From contig NZ_JAUTAE010000002.1 in assembly GCF_030818415.1 (NCBI RefSeq), positions 1 to 64,000 of the forward strand: a stretch of 64,000 nucleotides of DNA. The letters run 5' to 3'. The number at the start of each line of letters is the position of its first letter. The first letter of the stretch is position 1. The notes under the pieces are model-generated. The model was given only the letters and a program-made list of their open reading frames with translations, did not search any database and was not told the DNA's origin. This DNA comes from Sphingomonas sp. SORGH_AS_0950 (GTDB lineage: Bacteria; Pseudomonadota; Alphaproteobacteria; Sphingomonadales; Sphingomonadaceae). Shown here piece after piece: positions 25,510 through 35,174 of the stretch. Position numbers and translations under genes: made by a program.

Positions 25510-27773
25510 CTGGGGCATCCCGCATGAGCTCGTTACAGGAAGTTGCAGTCGCCGGTGGCGGCCATCAGGAAGGCGACCGCTGGTTGCCGGGCGCGATTGC
25601 GCATGTTCACAATGCCACGGACAGCGGCGTGTCGCTAGTCAATCAGCTGCTGAGCCTGCTGCGTCGTCGCAAGTGGGTAGTGGGCGGTTTCATTCTGTTC
25701 ACGCTGCTGGTCGGTTTGTTGGTCACCATTCTCACGACGCCGCAATACACCGCGTCCAGCACGATCGATATCCAGCGTGAAGGTCGTAATTTCGCCTCGG
25801 TCGATGACAAGCAGAGCGATAGCGGCCAGTGGATGGATAACGAGTTTTACCAGACGCAATATGGCCTGTTGAAGTCACAGTCGCTAGCTGAACGCGTCGC
25901 GACGCAATTGTCGCTAGTCGATGATCCCCGTTTCTACGAACGCTTTTCGTTCAGCAAGGCGGAGTCATGGTTCGAAGGCGGTCGCCTGAAGCCAGGTGCC
26001 TCCACGCGCGATGAGCGTCTGCACGAAGCTGGCAATATTCTGCTCGATCACGTCGACATCGTCCCGGCACGCCTGTCGCGACTGGTGACGATCAGTTTCA
26101 CGTCCCCCGATGCGGCGTTCTCGCAGAAGGTAGCGAATGCCTGGGCCGCACAGTTCATCCAGCAGACGCTGGCGCGCCGGTTCGATACCACGGCGTATGC
26201 CCGCAATTTCCTGGAGGGCCGACTGGAGAATCTACGCAAGCGCATCGACCAGTCGGAACGGGCGCTGGTGGATTATGCGTCGCGCGAAGCCATTGTGAAC
26301 TTGCCGACGGGATCGGGCAGCAAGGATGGTACGAGCGTCGAGCGTCCGCTGGTCGCCGACGATCTGGCTGCGATCAACCAGGAACTGGCGCAAGCGACGG
26401 CTGACCGGATCCGGGCGCAGACCCGGCTGGCGAACAGCCAGGGCTCACAGACCAGCGAGGCGCTGCAAAGCTCCGGCATTGCGCAGCTCCGAGTGCGGCG
26501 CGCCGATCTTATGGGCGAATATCAAAAGATCTTGGTTCAATTCGACCAGGAATATCCGCCCGCCGTGGCTCTTCGCCGTCAAATCCAACAGATTGACGCG
26601 GCGATCTCGAAGGAAGAATCGCGCTTCAACGGGGCGCTGCGCGATACTTATAATGCCAGTGTCGCGCGCGAAAACGCCCTTCGCGCCCAGGTCAAGCAAT
26701 ATGAAACGCGGATGCTCGATTTCCGCCGGCGTAGCATTCAGTACAACATCTATCACCGCGATGTTGATACCAATCAGCAACTTTATGACGGCCTGTTGCA
26801 GCGCTACAAGCAGATCGGCATTGCCGGTGGCGTGGGTGTCAACAATATTGCGATCGTGGACAATGCGGATTTGCCGCTGAAGCCGTCTCGCCCACGCCCG
26901 CTGATCAACATGTCGATCGCCTTGCTGGCCGGTCTGCTGCTCGGTATCGGTGCTGCCGTCGTGATCGAACAGATGGACGATCGCCTGCGCGATCCGATCG
27001 ACATCCCTCGCGGGTTGCATATCCCGCTCCTGAGCACGACGCCGAAGGTCTCGGGCGAAAAGATTCAGGATACGCTGCTCGACGTCAAATCGGCGCTGTC
27101 TGAGGCGTATCTGTCTCTTCGGACGGCCTTGTCGTTCTCGACCTCGCAGGGCATACCCCGCACCATCGCCATCACCAGCAGCCAGCCCGCAGAAGGCAAG
27201 TCGACGACGAGCCTGGCCCTGGCCTATACGCTGGCCAGAACGGGAGCCCGGGTTCTGCTAATCGATGGCGACATGCGCTCGCCGTCGGTGCACCATATGC
27301 TGGGCGAGAAGAACGAGCGGGGGCTGAGCAACCATCTGTCGGGGCAGACTGGGACATTCTGGTTCCCCGCTCAGGTTCCGGGCCTGTCCGTCCTGACCGC
27401 CGGACCGCAGCCGCCCAATGCCGCCGAGTTGTTGACGGGGGGAGCGTTCCGCAAGCTCCTCGATGATCTCCGGGCGGATTTCGACCATATCATCATCGAC
27501 GCACCGCCGGTGATGGGGCTGGCCGACGCACCGTTGATCGGCAGCGTAGTTGAGGGAATCGTGTTCGTGCTCGACTCGCAGGCTACCCGGCGGCCGGTGG
27601 CGCAGGTCGCGGTTGGACGCCTGAAGGGCGCGCAGGCCCACGTTCTCGGCGCGCTGATGACCAAGTATGATGCACGCAACAGTTCCTACGGGTACGGCTA
27701 TAACTATCATTATGGCTATGGCGACGAGGCCGAGGACGGGGCCGGGGCCGAACTGCAAGGTCGTGCGCAATGA
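25506..27773 (+). CDS. Wzc-like polysaccharide co-polymerase with BY-kinase domain
   Basis: A 755-residue inner-membrane protein that controls chain length and export. It has a Wzz domain (about 40-130, first membrane helix GGFILFTLLVGLLVTIL), a long coiled-coil periplasmic region, a GNVR-like part (about 340-440) with the second helix near 470, then a bacterial tyrosine kinase domain. That domain shows Walker A SSQPAEGKST (about 558-567), Walker A' LLIDGDMRSP (about 584) and Walker B HIIIDAPPV. The C-terminal tyrosine cluster (YGYGYNYHYGYG) is the expected autophosphorylation site. The GTG start overlaps the exporter stop; an ATG lies six codons on. No dedicated phosphatase gene is nearby. 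Its stop overlaps the next gene by 4 bp. Confidence 0.92.
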   Translation: MTGASRMSSLQEVAVAGGGHQEGDRWLPGAIAHVHNATDSGVSLVNQLLSLLRRRKWVVGGFILFTLLVGLLVTILTTPQYTASSTIDIQREGRNFASVDDKQSDSGQWMDNEFYQTQYGLLKSQSLAERVATQLSLVDDPRFYERFSFSKAESWFEGGRLKPGASTRDERLHEAGNILLDHVDIVPARLSRLVTISFTSPDAAFSQKVANAWAAQFIQQTLARRFDTTAYARNFLEGRLENLRKRIDQSERALVDYASREAIVNLPTGSGSKDGTSVERPLVADDLAAINQELAQATADRIRAQTRLANSQGSQTSEALQSSGIAQLRVRRADLMGEYQKILVQFDQEYPPAVALRRQIQQIDAAISKEESRFNGALRDTYNASVARENALRAQVKQYETRMLDFRRRSIQYNIYHRDVDTNQQLYDGLLQRYKQIGIAGGVGVNNIAIVDNADLPLKPSRPRPLINMSIALLAGLLLGIGAAVVIEQMDDRLRDPIDIPRGLHIPLLSTTPKVSGEKIQDTLLDVKSALSEAYLSLRTALSFSTSQGIPRTIAITSSQPAEGKSTTSLALAYTLARTGARVLLIDGDMRSPSVHHMLGEKNERGLSNHLSGQTGTFWFPAQVPGLSVLTAGPQPPNAAELLTGGAFRKLLDDLRADFDHIIIDAPPVMGLADAPLIGSVVEGIVFVLDSQATRRPVAQVAVGRLKGAQAHVLGALMTKYDARNSSYGYGYNYHYGYGDEAEDGAGAELQGRAQ

Positions 27774-28966
27774 CCTTCCGAGCTGGAAGGTTACGGATAA
27801 TCGTCGTCATTGTATGCGGAATCCTGTTGGTCCCGCTGTCGCTGGCTGTCAGCGTAGCGGGCGTTCTCGCCTCGTCCAATCCGCTGGGGGCACTCACGTG
27901 GTGGCCATGGTCGGCAACGGCGAACGGGAACGCTAGCGCTCTGCTAATGACCAAGCCCGGGCAGGCTGATTACTCGCTCGCGCAGGCAATGGCCGAAAGG
28001 GCGTTGCGCCGACAGGCCCTTATCCCGGCTGCAGCCCGGGCGATGGCGCTGATTGCTGTTCTTCGTGACCGGAATCCGGCGGTGGCCGAACGGTTCATGA
28101 ATCTAAGCGAGCGCATGTCGCGCCGCGACTATGCGACGCAGCTGCTCTTCATTCAAACGAATGTCGAGCGCGGTGACGTCGGCTCGGCGCTCGTCCACTA
28201 TGATCGCGCTCTTCGCACCAGCGAAGAGGCGCGGACGACCTTGCTGCCGATCCTGGTGGCGGCTGTCGGTGACGAGGGTATTGCCCACGAACTGGCGCCT
28301 TTCCTGGCGCAACAGCCCATGTGGAAGGGAGATTTTCTCACCGCTCTGGTGCTGAACGGGCAGAATGCTCGCAGTATCGCGACGCTGCTGGCGGCGTCCC
28401 GGCTCCAGCTGGATCACCTCGCGGACCGAGCTTTGTTCGTGCAGGGGATGCAGCGTATCGTCCAACTCGGCGATCCACGGCTGGCCTATGCCACTTATCG
28501 CCGCGTTGGCGGCAAAGGGAAGACCACATTGCTGGCCGACGGGGATTTTTCGACCGATCCCGTTTTGCCGCCGTTCGACTGGTCGTTCAACGATGCCGGG
28601 GGCATATCCGCCGTTCGCGAACAGGGCGATGGCGGAAAATGGGCGCTCCGTATCGACCTTCCGTCCGGGAGCAGGGGGTGGGTCGCCCGTCAACTGGTGA
28701 TGATGGAGCCGGGACGCTATCGCCTTTCGCGGACGATCTCAGTCGACGGTTCGGGCGGGAGCGATGGGCAATTGTCGATGACCGTCAACTGCATCAACGG
28801 GACCGTTTTGATGCATGAGGACAAGATGATGTCCAGCCGGACAGCTTTCGACATGACGGTGCCTGATGGATGCATCGCCGCCTGGGTGGTGATCGAGGGC
28901 GTGGGCCCTCTGGATGGCGCCGTGACGACTTTCCGTCTTTCTGACGTCAAACTCACCCCGAAGTGA
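27770..28966 (+). CDS. Unknown membrane-anchored helical protein of the exopolysaccharide operon
   Basis: A 398-residue protein, translationally coupled (ATGA) to the Wzc-like gene. An N-terminal membrane anchor (about 8-32) is followed by an alpha-helical, TPR-like region (about 60-255, alanine/leucine/arginine-rich). The C-terminal beta-rich domain begins ADGDFSTDPVLPPFDWSF (about 258), like the start of carbohydrate-binding jelly-roll modules. No named family is recognised with confidence. Similar membrane-anchored helical proteins occur beside Wzc in other alphaproteobacterial loci. It could be a periplasmic scaffold for polymerisation and export, or bind the polymer. This is inference from context. 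Confidence 0.75.
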   Translation: MTFRAGRLRIIVVIVCGILLVPLSLAVSVAGVLASSNPLGALTWWPWSATANGNASALLMTKPGQADYSLAQAMAERALRRQALIPAAARAMALIAVLRDRNPAVAERFMNLSERMSRRDYATQLLFIQTNVERGDVGSALVHYDRALRTSEEARTTLLPILVAAVGDEGIAHELAPFLAQQPMWKGDFLTALVLNGQNARSIATLLAASRLQLDHLADRALFVQGMQRIVQLGDPRLAYATYRRVGGKGKTTLLADGDFSTDPVLPPFDWSFNDAGGISAVREQGDGGKWALRIDLPSGSRGWVARQLVMMEPGRYRLSRTISVDGSGGSDGQLSMTVNCINGTVLMHEDKMMSSRTAFDMTVPDGCIAAWVVIEGVGPLDGAVTTFRLSDVKLTPK

Positions 28967-29077
28967 TCAGCATTGTATGTCTAGGTTTACCGAAGACCGT
29001 ATAGCGCGGGTCATTGAAGTGATGGCGATGGTCCGCTATCGGGTGAGCTGTGCGGCCCGTGTCTGCGCAGCTATCCA

Positions 29078-30184
29078 ATGAAGAAGCCCATCATCCTCAA
29101 CAATGTTCAGATCGCCCGTTTTTGGGCGGCGCTGGTCGTTGTAGTGAGCCATGTTCAGCACGAGGCCCATCAAGGACTGGAGCATATCGTCGACCGCGCC
29201 GACCGGCCCCGCTGGTTCGACGGCGCGGTCGGCGTCGATGTCTTCTTTGTGATTTCCGGACTCATCATGGTCCTGTCGTCGCAGAAGTTGCACGGGCCGG
29301 CCGGGATGGTCGAGTTTGTCAAGCGGCGCCTGACGCGGATCGTTCCGCTCTATTGGATATTTACCCTTCTGATGGTGCTTGCGTTTACGCTCACGCCGAG
29401 CTCCCTGGCGCACCATGAAGGCGGGCTCTGGCAGCTTGTGTCGTCGCTCCTGTTTATACCAGTGCGGGACTCGATGGGCGGCATCCAACCGGTGCTGGCG
29501 CTGGGCTGGACGCTCAATTACGAGATGCTGTTCTACGCTATCTTCGCTCTGACCCTGCTTGTACCCAAAAGCTACTCGCTAGGGACGGTCGTGGCGGTCA
29601 TTTTGGCATTGACGCTGATCGGGTTGGTGGTGCCCCGGAACGGATGGGCCCCCCTGGTATTCTGGACCGATCCGATCATGATCGAATTCGTCCTAGGTAT
29701 TCTTTTGGCCCAGGCGGTCCTGCGCGGCTGCGTGATCAACTTCCCAACCGGACTACTTCTGATCGTCGTCGCGATTTTGCTACTGAGTGTGACGAGTAGG
29801 ATGCTGTTGCTCAATACGCCGTGGCGCTGGCTGGTCGCGGGTAGCCCCGCTTTGCTGATCGTGGCTGGCGCAGCGCTGGGACCGCAGGCGGGGGACCGGC
29901 CATTGTCGCGCTTGTTCAGATTCTTAGGCGACAGCTCCTACGCCTTGTATCTCTCCCATCCCTTCACCATCAACCTGCTGGTCATCGTGTGGCGCAAGCT
30001 GGGCTGGGCCACGGGTTCGTTCATTGTCGCTGGAACGGTCCTGTCCATCGTGATGGGGGGGCTGACCTATGTACTGCTCGAGCGGCCTATTCTCGATGCC
30101 CTGCATCGCCGACCGCTTGCGCTGCTGCGCTACCCTCTGGTGCTTCGGGTGCGCGGCAGCCATCGCGGGCCGCGTGTCCCATGA
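29078..30184 (+). CDS. Acyltransferase-3 family membrane O-acyltransferase
   Basis: A 368-residue protein with about 10 membrane segments and the acyltransferase-3 pattern: NVQIARFWAALVVVVSHV at the N-terminus (His of the catalytic site), GVDVFFVISGLIM (about 51-63), KRRLTRIVPLYW (about 83-94) and LSHPFTINL near 295. These enzymes transfer acetyl or succinyl groups to sugars on lipid-linked intermediates or the finished polymer. It is in the polysaccharide locus, and its stop overlaps the start of the GT4 gene (ATGA), which suggests a shared operon. The acyl group cannot be predicted. Confidence 0.9.
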   Translation: MKKPIILNNVQIARFWAALVVVVSHVQHEAHQGLEHIVDRADRPRWFDGAVGVDVFFVISGLIMVLSSQKLHGPAGMVEFVKRRLTRIVPLYWIFTLLMVLAFTLTPSSLAHHEGGLWQLVSSLLFIPVRDSMGGIQPVLALGWTLNYEMLFYAIFALTLLVPKSYSLGTVVAVILALTLIGLVVPRNGWAPLVFWTDPIMIEFVLGILLAQAVLRGCVINFPTGLLLIVVAILLLSVTSRMLLLNTPWRWLVAGSPALLIVAGAALGPQAGDRPLSRLFRFLGDSSYALYLSHPFTINLLVIVWRKLGWATGSFIVAGTVLSIVMGGLTYVLLERPILDALHRRPLALLRYPLVLRVRGSHRGPRVP

Positions 30185-31323
30185 CGGATAGATCGGGTAA
30201 GATGCGCATCTGTGAGGTGATCGAATCCGCAGCAGGCGGGTCCTGTCGTCATATGATCGATCTGTGTGCCGGACTGGCAAGGCGAGGCCATGACGTCCAT
30301 GTGATCTATTCGCCCCTGCGCGCCGATCCGCGCTACGTGGCCGAACTCGAGGCTCTGTCGGTCACGCTTCAGACGGTTGACATGCACCGCAGCATTGGGA
30401 TGCATGATTTGCGGTCCGCACGCGATCTCGCGCGCGCCATTCTGTCGGCCGGACCCTTTGACATCGTGCATGGCCATAGCTCGAAGGCCGGAGCGTTGAT
30501 TCGGCTGATCCCCGTCGCCGGGGCGCGACGGGTCTATACACCGCACGCATTTCGGGGGCTGGATCCCTCAGCAAAGTTGGTGACGCGATGCGTGTTCGAC
30601 GGCGCGGAGGTGATGCTGGGCTATCTTCGTACCGATGCCGTCATCACGGTGTCGCACGAAGAACTGGATTTCGCCCGTCGCCGCCATATTGCACCCGGTC
30701 GCTGTCACGTCATTCTGAACGGAGTCGTCGATCCGGTAAGCGCCGATCGGCGAGAGGCGCGAGAGGCGCTAGGTGTGCCGTCGGACGCCGTGGTGATCGG
30801 CTTTATCGGGCGGCTGACCGCGCAGAAGAGCCCGGAACGCTTTTTGGAAGCGATGATCCGCCTGTTGCCGATGGCAACGTCAGCCTATGCGGTGATGATG
30901 GACGACGGCGAGAATGCCGGGGCGCTGGACGATCTGCTGAAGGCGCCTGCGCTTCGGGAACGCTTGATCAGGCTGAGGGGGCTGCGGGCGAGCGATTATC
31001 TGCCCGGCTTCGATATGCTGATGATGACCAGCCGTTACGAGGGGCTGCCCTATGTAATGTTGGAAAGCCTCGCGGCCGGGGTGCCGATCGTCACCACCGA
31101 TGTCGCTGGTGCGCGCGATGTGATCGCAGACACCCAATGCGGGGTCATCACGTCGAACGGACCGGGCGCGGTCGAGGAACTGACCGCAATCGTACTAGAA
31201 CTCATTACAAATCCGGGCCGCCGTGCAGAAATGGCGGCCCAAGCCCTGTATCGCAGCGGGCAGCTGAACGGTCCGCGTATGGTTAGCGAAACCGAGGCTT
31301 TGTACAGGTCGTTATGTGATTAG
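30181..31323 (+). CDS. GT4-family glycosyltransferase
   Basis: A 380-residue GT-B fold retaining glycosyltransferase. The N-terminal half holds the acceptor-side motif SAAGGSCRHMIDL (about 14-26) and HGHSSKAGALIRL (about 97-109). The C-terminal half has VIGFIGRLTAQKSPERFLEA (about 203-222) and the EX7E motif in SRYEGLPYVMLESLAAG (about 281-297), which binds the nucleotide sugar. It would add one sugar to the lipid-linked repeat unit at the inner face of the membrane. The ATG at 30181 overlaps the acyltransferase stop; an in-frame ATG at 30202 (MRICEV) is an alternative. The sugar is unknown. Confidence 0.9.
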   Translation: MTDRSGKMRICEVIESAAGGSCRHMIDLCAGLARRGHDVHVIYSPLRADPRYVAELEALSVTLQTVDMHRSIGMHDLRSARDLARAILSAGPFDIVHGHSSKAGALIRLIPVAGARRVYTPHAFRGLDPSAKLVTRCVFDGAEVMLGYLRTDAVITVSHEELDFARRRHIAPGRCHVILNGVVDPVSADRREAREALGVPSDAVVIGFIGRLTAQKSPERFLEAMIRLLPMATSAYAVMMDDGENAGALDDLLKAPALRERLIRLRGLRASDYLPGFDMLMMTSRYEGLPYVMLESLAAGVPIVTTDVAGARDVIADTQCGVITSNGPGAVEELTAIVLELITNPGRRAEMAAQALYRSGQLNGPRMVSETEALYRSLCD

Positions 31324-31388
31324 CCTGCTCGCTGACATTGAGGGGCAATCCGGCCTGGGGGTTGGTGTTCGACATTGAAGGAACCTGG

Positions 31389-32948
31389 ATGAGCGATCTG
31401 TCACGACGTGGAATCTTGGCGGGTACGACGATGGCCGGTCTCGGTTCCATAAAGGCCGGCTTTTCGCAAGGCGATGCAGGTTCTGGCGCTCGCCATACGC
31501 CGAGTGATTTTGGTGGCGATCCGTCCGGTCAGCGCGATTCCACCGCCGCGTTGAAACGCTGGGCGGCGCAGGGTGGGGCGCTCTTTCTGCCTGCGGGGCA
31601 TCGTTATCTGGTATCCGACACGCTAATCGTCACGGTCGATGGTACGCATATCGACGGGCATGGCACGCTGGTGGCGGGTTCCTCGCTCCTGGGTCGGACG
31701 CTGCTCCGGATCGATGCCAGCGACTGTATCGTCGAGAATATTCAGGCGGTGAATCCCGGACGGGTCCAGGCCAAGACCGGGCCACGAACCGGAGCTGTTC
31801 TGCTGCGCGGCCATCGCAATCAGGTGAGGGGCTGTACGATCGTCGATTTCCAGATGTGCCTGACGACCGATTCGACCGGCGAATTCTTCGACAATCTGTT
31901 CGCCTTCAATCGCTGCGTCGTGATCGGAACTGGGGGAGAGGATCGCGGCGACGGGATCACCGACTGGGGGGGGCGTTCACGCATCATCGGCAATGTGGTC
32001 GAGGCGGCCCCTGGGATCGGCGGCAAGGTGAATGATTGCCGGATCGGGATTCATGTCGAGGCAATCGGGGCCGATGCCAGGGAGCCCGGTAATCCGGATC
32101 ACGACGCCGCATCGGAGATCACCGGCAACATCGTCATCCCCTCGCCTGACGGAAGCGGCCGTTTCCGGCGGTGCTATTCCGCCGAGGGTATTCGTGGCGT
32201 GCGCATCGTCGGCAATTACGGCCGGGGCTGGACATGGGACGGAATCTGGCTGGTCGGTGCCAGCAGCCGCGCGGTGGCGATCGGCAACGTCCTGCGTCAT
32301 GACTCTCCGGCGCCGGCGCCTACCGATGGCGCGGAATGGAGCCCCGACCGCGCGGGCATCCTGGTTTATGCCAGTCTTGGCGTGGCGCAGCGCGACGTGC
32401 GGATATCGGACAATATCGTCGAACTCGGACGGGCGAACAACTATGGCATCGCCGTCCGCGCCGCACAGAGCGACATCACGGGCATCGTCATCAGCAACAA
32501 CAGTTGCATCGCCGATCAGCCTGGCAATCGGGGTTCGGTGGGCATCTTCTCCACCGATGTCTCGGACGTCCAGATCAAGAACAATCGTGTGAAAGGACCA
32601 TGGCACTATGGTATCGCGGTGATCGCGACCGATCGTGCCGATGTTGCGGACTGCACCGTTTCCGGGACGGCGGATTTCGGCATTTCTTGCCAGAACAATC
32701 CCGGCCTGATGCGGGTCGCGCGTAACGTGGTCGAACAATGCGCCCATGGCATTGAAAGCGCGGGGAATAAAACGGCGATTCTGTCCGACAACGTCCTCGA
32801 CCGGGTGGCTGGCATGAACCTGTCATTCGCCGGGCGCGATAACGCGATCGTCCAGAACAACATCAGCACCGAGGCGGGTGCGAGGGTGGTGCAATTCGGC
32901 GAAGGCCTGCGCGTGGCGCTGAAGAACAATATCGGTTTCGATCAGTAG
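31389..32948 (+). CDS. Tat-exported parallel beta-helix protein (lyase/hydrolase-like)
   Basis: A 519-residue protein with a twin-arginine signal (SRRGILAGTTMAGLG) and a right-handed beta-helix domain. It shows DFGGDPSGQRDSTAALKRW (about 39-57, the usual entry of pectate-lyase-fold proteins), then many short turns rich in IxxN/VxxN (ISDNIVE, ISNNSC, IKNNRVK, VQNNIST). The family includes polysaccharide lyases, hydrolases and epimerases. Within the locus it could trim or modify the polymer in the periplasm. The ATG at 31389 follows AAGGA; an upstream in-frame start adds 17 residues before the Tat signal and is rejected. Catalytic residues cannot be named. Confidence 0.85.
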   Translation: MSDLSRRGILAGTTMAGLGSIKAGFSQGDAGSGARHTPSDFGGDPSGQRDSTAALKRWAAQGGALFLPAGHRYLVSDTLIVTVDGTHIDGHGTLVAGSSLLGRTLLRIDASDCIVENIQAVNPGRVQAKTGPRTGAVLLRGHRNQVRGCTIVDFQMCLTTDSTGEFFDNLFAFNRCVVIGTGGEDRGDGITDWGGRSRIIGNVVEAAPGIGGKVNDCRIGIHVEAIGADAREPGNPDHDAASEITGNIVIPSPDGSGRFRRCYSAEGIRGVRIVGNYGRGWTWDGIWLVGASSRAVAIGNVLRHDSPAPAPTDGAEWSPDRAGILVYASLGVAQRDVRISDNIVELGRANNYGIAVRAAQSDITGIVISNNSCIADQPGNRGSVGIFSTDVSDVQIKNNRVKGPWHYGIAVIATDRADVADCTVSGTADFGISCQNNPGLMRVARNVVEQCAHGIESAGNKTAILSDNVLDRVAGMNLSFAGRDNAIVQNNISTEAGARVVQFGEGLRVALKNNIGFDQ

Positions 32949-32984
32949 GCGACTGCCGGCTGCCATCGAACGGGGAGTGATCGA

Positions 32985-34049
32985 ATGAATATAGTTATTC
33001 TCGCACCGATGGTGCGGATCGGCATGCGCCTTTATCTTCAGCGCCTCCTGGACGAGGCCGCGATCGCGGGCGCGCGCGTGACGGTCATTGCGCCCGACCA
33101 TGTCGATATCGACACGGCATATCCCATCGTGAAGATTCGGGGCGGCAGCAAATGGGCGGTGGCCTGGGCCCAGGTCAGTCCGTTCACCTTCCTGCGTATC
33201 GCCTTCACGATGATTCGGGGCCACTTCGAATTGTTGCACATCATCAATGGCGAAAATCGTCCGATGGTGTTGTGGGCCTTGCTGCTCGCCCGGATACTTG
33301 GGATACGGAGCCTGGTCACGGTTCACGACCCCTTGCCGCATCCGTGCGCACGGTTGGATGTCGCGACCCATCGCCTAGGAGTCCTGTCGCGCCAGTTGGC
33401 GGACGAGTTGAACATTCACGATAAGGCGCATCTGCCTATCGTCGACGAGGGGCAAGGCAAGCCGATTCACGTCTTTCCTCTGCCCGATATCTCAAAGTCG
33501 TTTCCCAAGCCTTCGGTGTTTCAAAAAGAGCAGGAGGTCTTGTTCTTCGGCCGGATGGAGCCGTACAAGGGGATCGACAATTTCGTCGAGTTGGGCCTGC
33601 GAATGCGCGGCGAGGCGCGCTTCGTGCTTGCGGGCGCGGGCAATATCCCAGCCGCACTGCTCGAGCGGATGCGCGAAAATCCCGACATCTTCGTGATCGA
33701 GCACCGCTATATCTCGGACGAGGAGATGATCGGTTTCATGGACCGGGCAAAGGTTTTGCTCTTGCCGTATCACAACGCTACCCAGTCCGGCGCACCACCC
33801 GTTGCGGCTGCGCGAGGCGCGATGCCCATCGGATTTGCCGTCGGGGGATTGGCCAACCAATTGCCCGCGCTGGGCGGCATTGCTGTCGCTGCTGGGGATC
33901 TTGATGCTCTGGAACGCGCGGTGCGTACTGGCCTGGCGACCAGCGAGAGCGCACTTTACCAACTTACGCTTCAGTCGGACCCGTTCGAGGGAGCAGTTCG
34001 CGAATTGTATAGCGCGCAAAATCTACTCACCCCGATCGTCGTGGCTTAA
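32985..34049 (+). CDS. GT4-like glycosyltransferase lacking the EX7E motif
   Basis: A 354-residue GT-B protein. The N-terminal half starts MNIVILAPMVRIGMRLYLQ and contains LVTVHDPLPHPCAR (about 110-123), a pattern seen in amylovoran-type glycosyltransferases. The C-terminal half has LFFGRMEPYKGIDNFVELG (about 187-205, the nucleotide-sugar domain entry). The usual EX7E is replaced by LLPYHNATQSGAPPVAAARG (about 260-279). That variant is known in a subgroup of GT4 enzymes, so loss of activity should not be assumed. It follows the beta-helix gene by 36 bp in the same direction. It is convergent with the next acyltransferase gene across a hairpin. Confidence 0.85.
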   Translation: MNIVILAPMVRIGMRLYLQRLLDEAAIAGARVTVIAPDHVDIDTAYPIVKIRGGSKWAVAWAQVSPFTFLRIAFTMIRGHFELLHIINGENRPMVLWALLLARILGIRSLVTVHDPLPHPCARLDVATHRLGVLSRQLADELNIHDKAHLPIVDEGQGKPIHVFPLPDISKSFPKPSVFQKEQEVLFFGRMEPYKGIDNFVELGLRMRGEARFVLAGAGNIPAALLERMRENPDIFVIEHRYISDEEMIGFMDRAKVLLLPYHNATQSGAPPVAAARGAMPIGFAVGGLANQLPALGGIAVAAGDLDALERAVRTGLATSESALYQLTLQSDPFEGAVRELYSAQNLLTPIVVA

Positions 34050-34071
34050 GGGGCTACGCAACCCGTAGAGC

Positions 34072-34100
34072 ACCCGCCGCTATTCTGCTGGGCGGCGGGT
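34072..34100. terminator. Bidirectional hairpin between convergent genes
   Basis: Perfect 9 bp GC-rich arms ACCCGCCGC and GCGGCGGGT are separated by 11 bp and followed by AAAA on the plus strand. It lies between the GT4 stop and the acyltransferase stop (the latter is inside the loop). It probably terminates both transcripts. Confidence 0.55.
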
Positions 34101-35174
34101 AAAACGAAATTCCTTGTTGACCTCGCCGTTTGCACTGCTGCGACCGTAAGGCAAGGCTACCAAAATGCGGGTCACCGCCCGGGTCAGAGGGCGTTCGAGA
34201 TACCAGTATCCATACAGGGCAATTTCGCTTGCGACCACGATGCAGGTGAAGGTCACGGCCATTGCGGCGATCGAGCTATGAGCGCCCACCACGCCGAAGA
34301 CCAGGTAATTCACCAGAATGACCACATAGATGTGGATCAGGTACAGGAAATAAGAGGCATCGCCTAAATCGGCCGGGCGCTGCCATCGCAGCGACGCGAA
34401 ATACGGTTCAGCGATCAGAACGCCCAGCACGATCAGGGTGGCGGAGGCGAACCACCCCATATCGCCGTGATTGAGCGCATGGTTGCCATAGAGCATGGCG
34501 ATCCCAACGCACCCGGCCATCGCCGTAACAACACCGACCAGGGGTGAGATCTTGACGGCCTTACGTGATAATAGGGCCCAGATTAGGCCACCTGCCACGA
34601 ATTCCAGCGCCACGGGTTTCCCGGGAATGAAACCCGGATGATTGAACACGGTACGAAATATAAAGCAAAGAAAAAGTACAGCCGCGATGAAAACCAGCCT
34701 GGTATATCCGTGCCGAAAGAACGCCAGGGCTATTGTCGAGAGTGCATAAAACAGCATTTCGTATGATAGCGTCCAGCCGACCGTAACGATCGGTTTTTTG
34801 TCGATGAAGAAAAGGTTCAGCACGATCCGCCGAATACCCGACCTGTCGTTTAGGTCACTGAACATGTCGGCTCCGGTCATCGACCAAGCGAAAATCACCG
34901 CCGCGATCATTAACCAATAGATCGGAATAATGCGGCCGATGCGTCTTGCAGCAAAATCATAGGCAGTTGTCAGCCCTCTGGGCTTGCCAGCCATAAGGCT
35001 GAACATTACATAGCCACTTATGATAAAGAAGATATCTACACCAATGCCGCCGATCCATCCATCATAGATTTGCATGTTATATTGGTACATCACGTCGTGG
35101 TTATGCGCGATCAGAACCAATAGAGCGGCAATCGCTCTTAGCCACTGAAGTCCAATGATTTTTTTGCCAGTCAT
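34080..35174 (-). CDS. Acyltransferase-3 family membrane O-acyltransferase (second)
   Basis: A 364-residue polytopic protein with the same acyltransferase-3 features as the gene at 29.1 kb: LQWLRAIAALLVLIAHNHD near the N-terminus (catalytic His), GVDIFFIISGYVMF and RRIGRIIPIYWL. It probably decorates the same polysaccharide with a second acyl group or at another sugar. The ATG at 35174 is chosen; a TTG four codons upstream is also open. The first four codons and the upstream region lie in a 73 bp tandem duplication (35154-35299), so its promoter region is duplicated. It is transcribed against the rest of the locus. It is bounded upstream by IS remnants. Confidence 0.9.
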   Translation of the reverse strand: MTGKKIIGLQWLRAIAALLVLIAHNHDVMYQYNMQIYDGWIGGIGVDIFFIISGYVMFSLMAGKPRGLTTAYDFAARRIGRIIPIYWLMIAAVIFAWSMTGADMFSDLNDRSGIRRIVLNLFFIDKKPIVTVGWTLSYEMLFYALSTIALAFFRHGYTRLVFIAAVLFLCFIFRTVFNHPGFIPGKPVALEFVAGGLIWALLSRKAVKISPLVGVVTAMAGCVGIAMLYGNHALNHGDMGWFASATLIVLGVLIAEPYFASLRWQRPADLGDASYFLYLIHIYVVILVNYLVFGVVGAHSSIAAMAVTFTCIVVASEIALYGYWYLERPLTRAVTRILVALPYGRSSANGEVNKEFRFTRRPAE

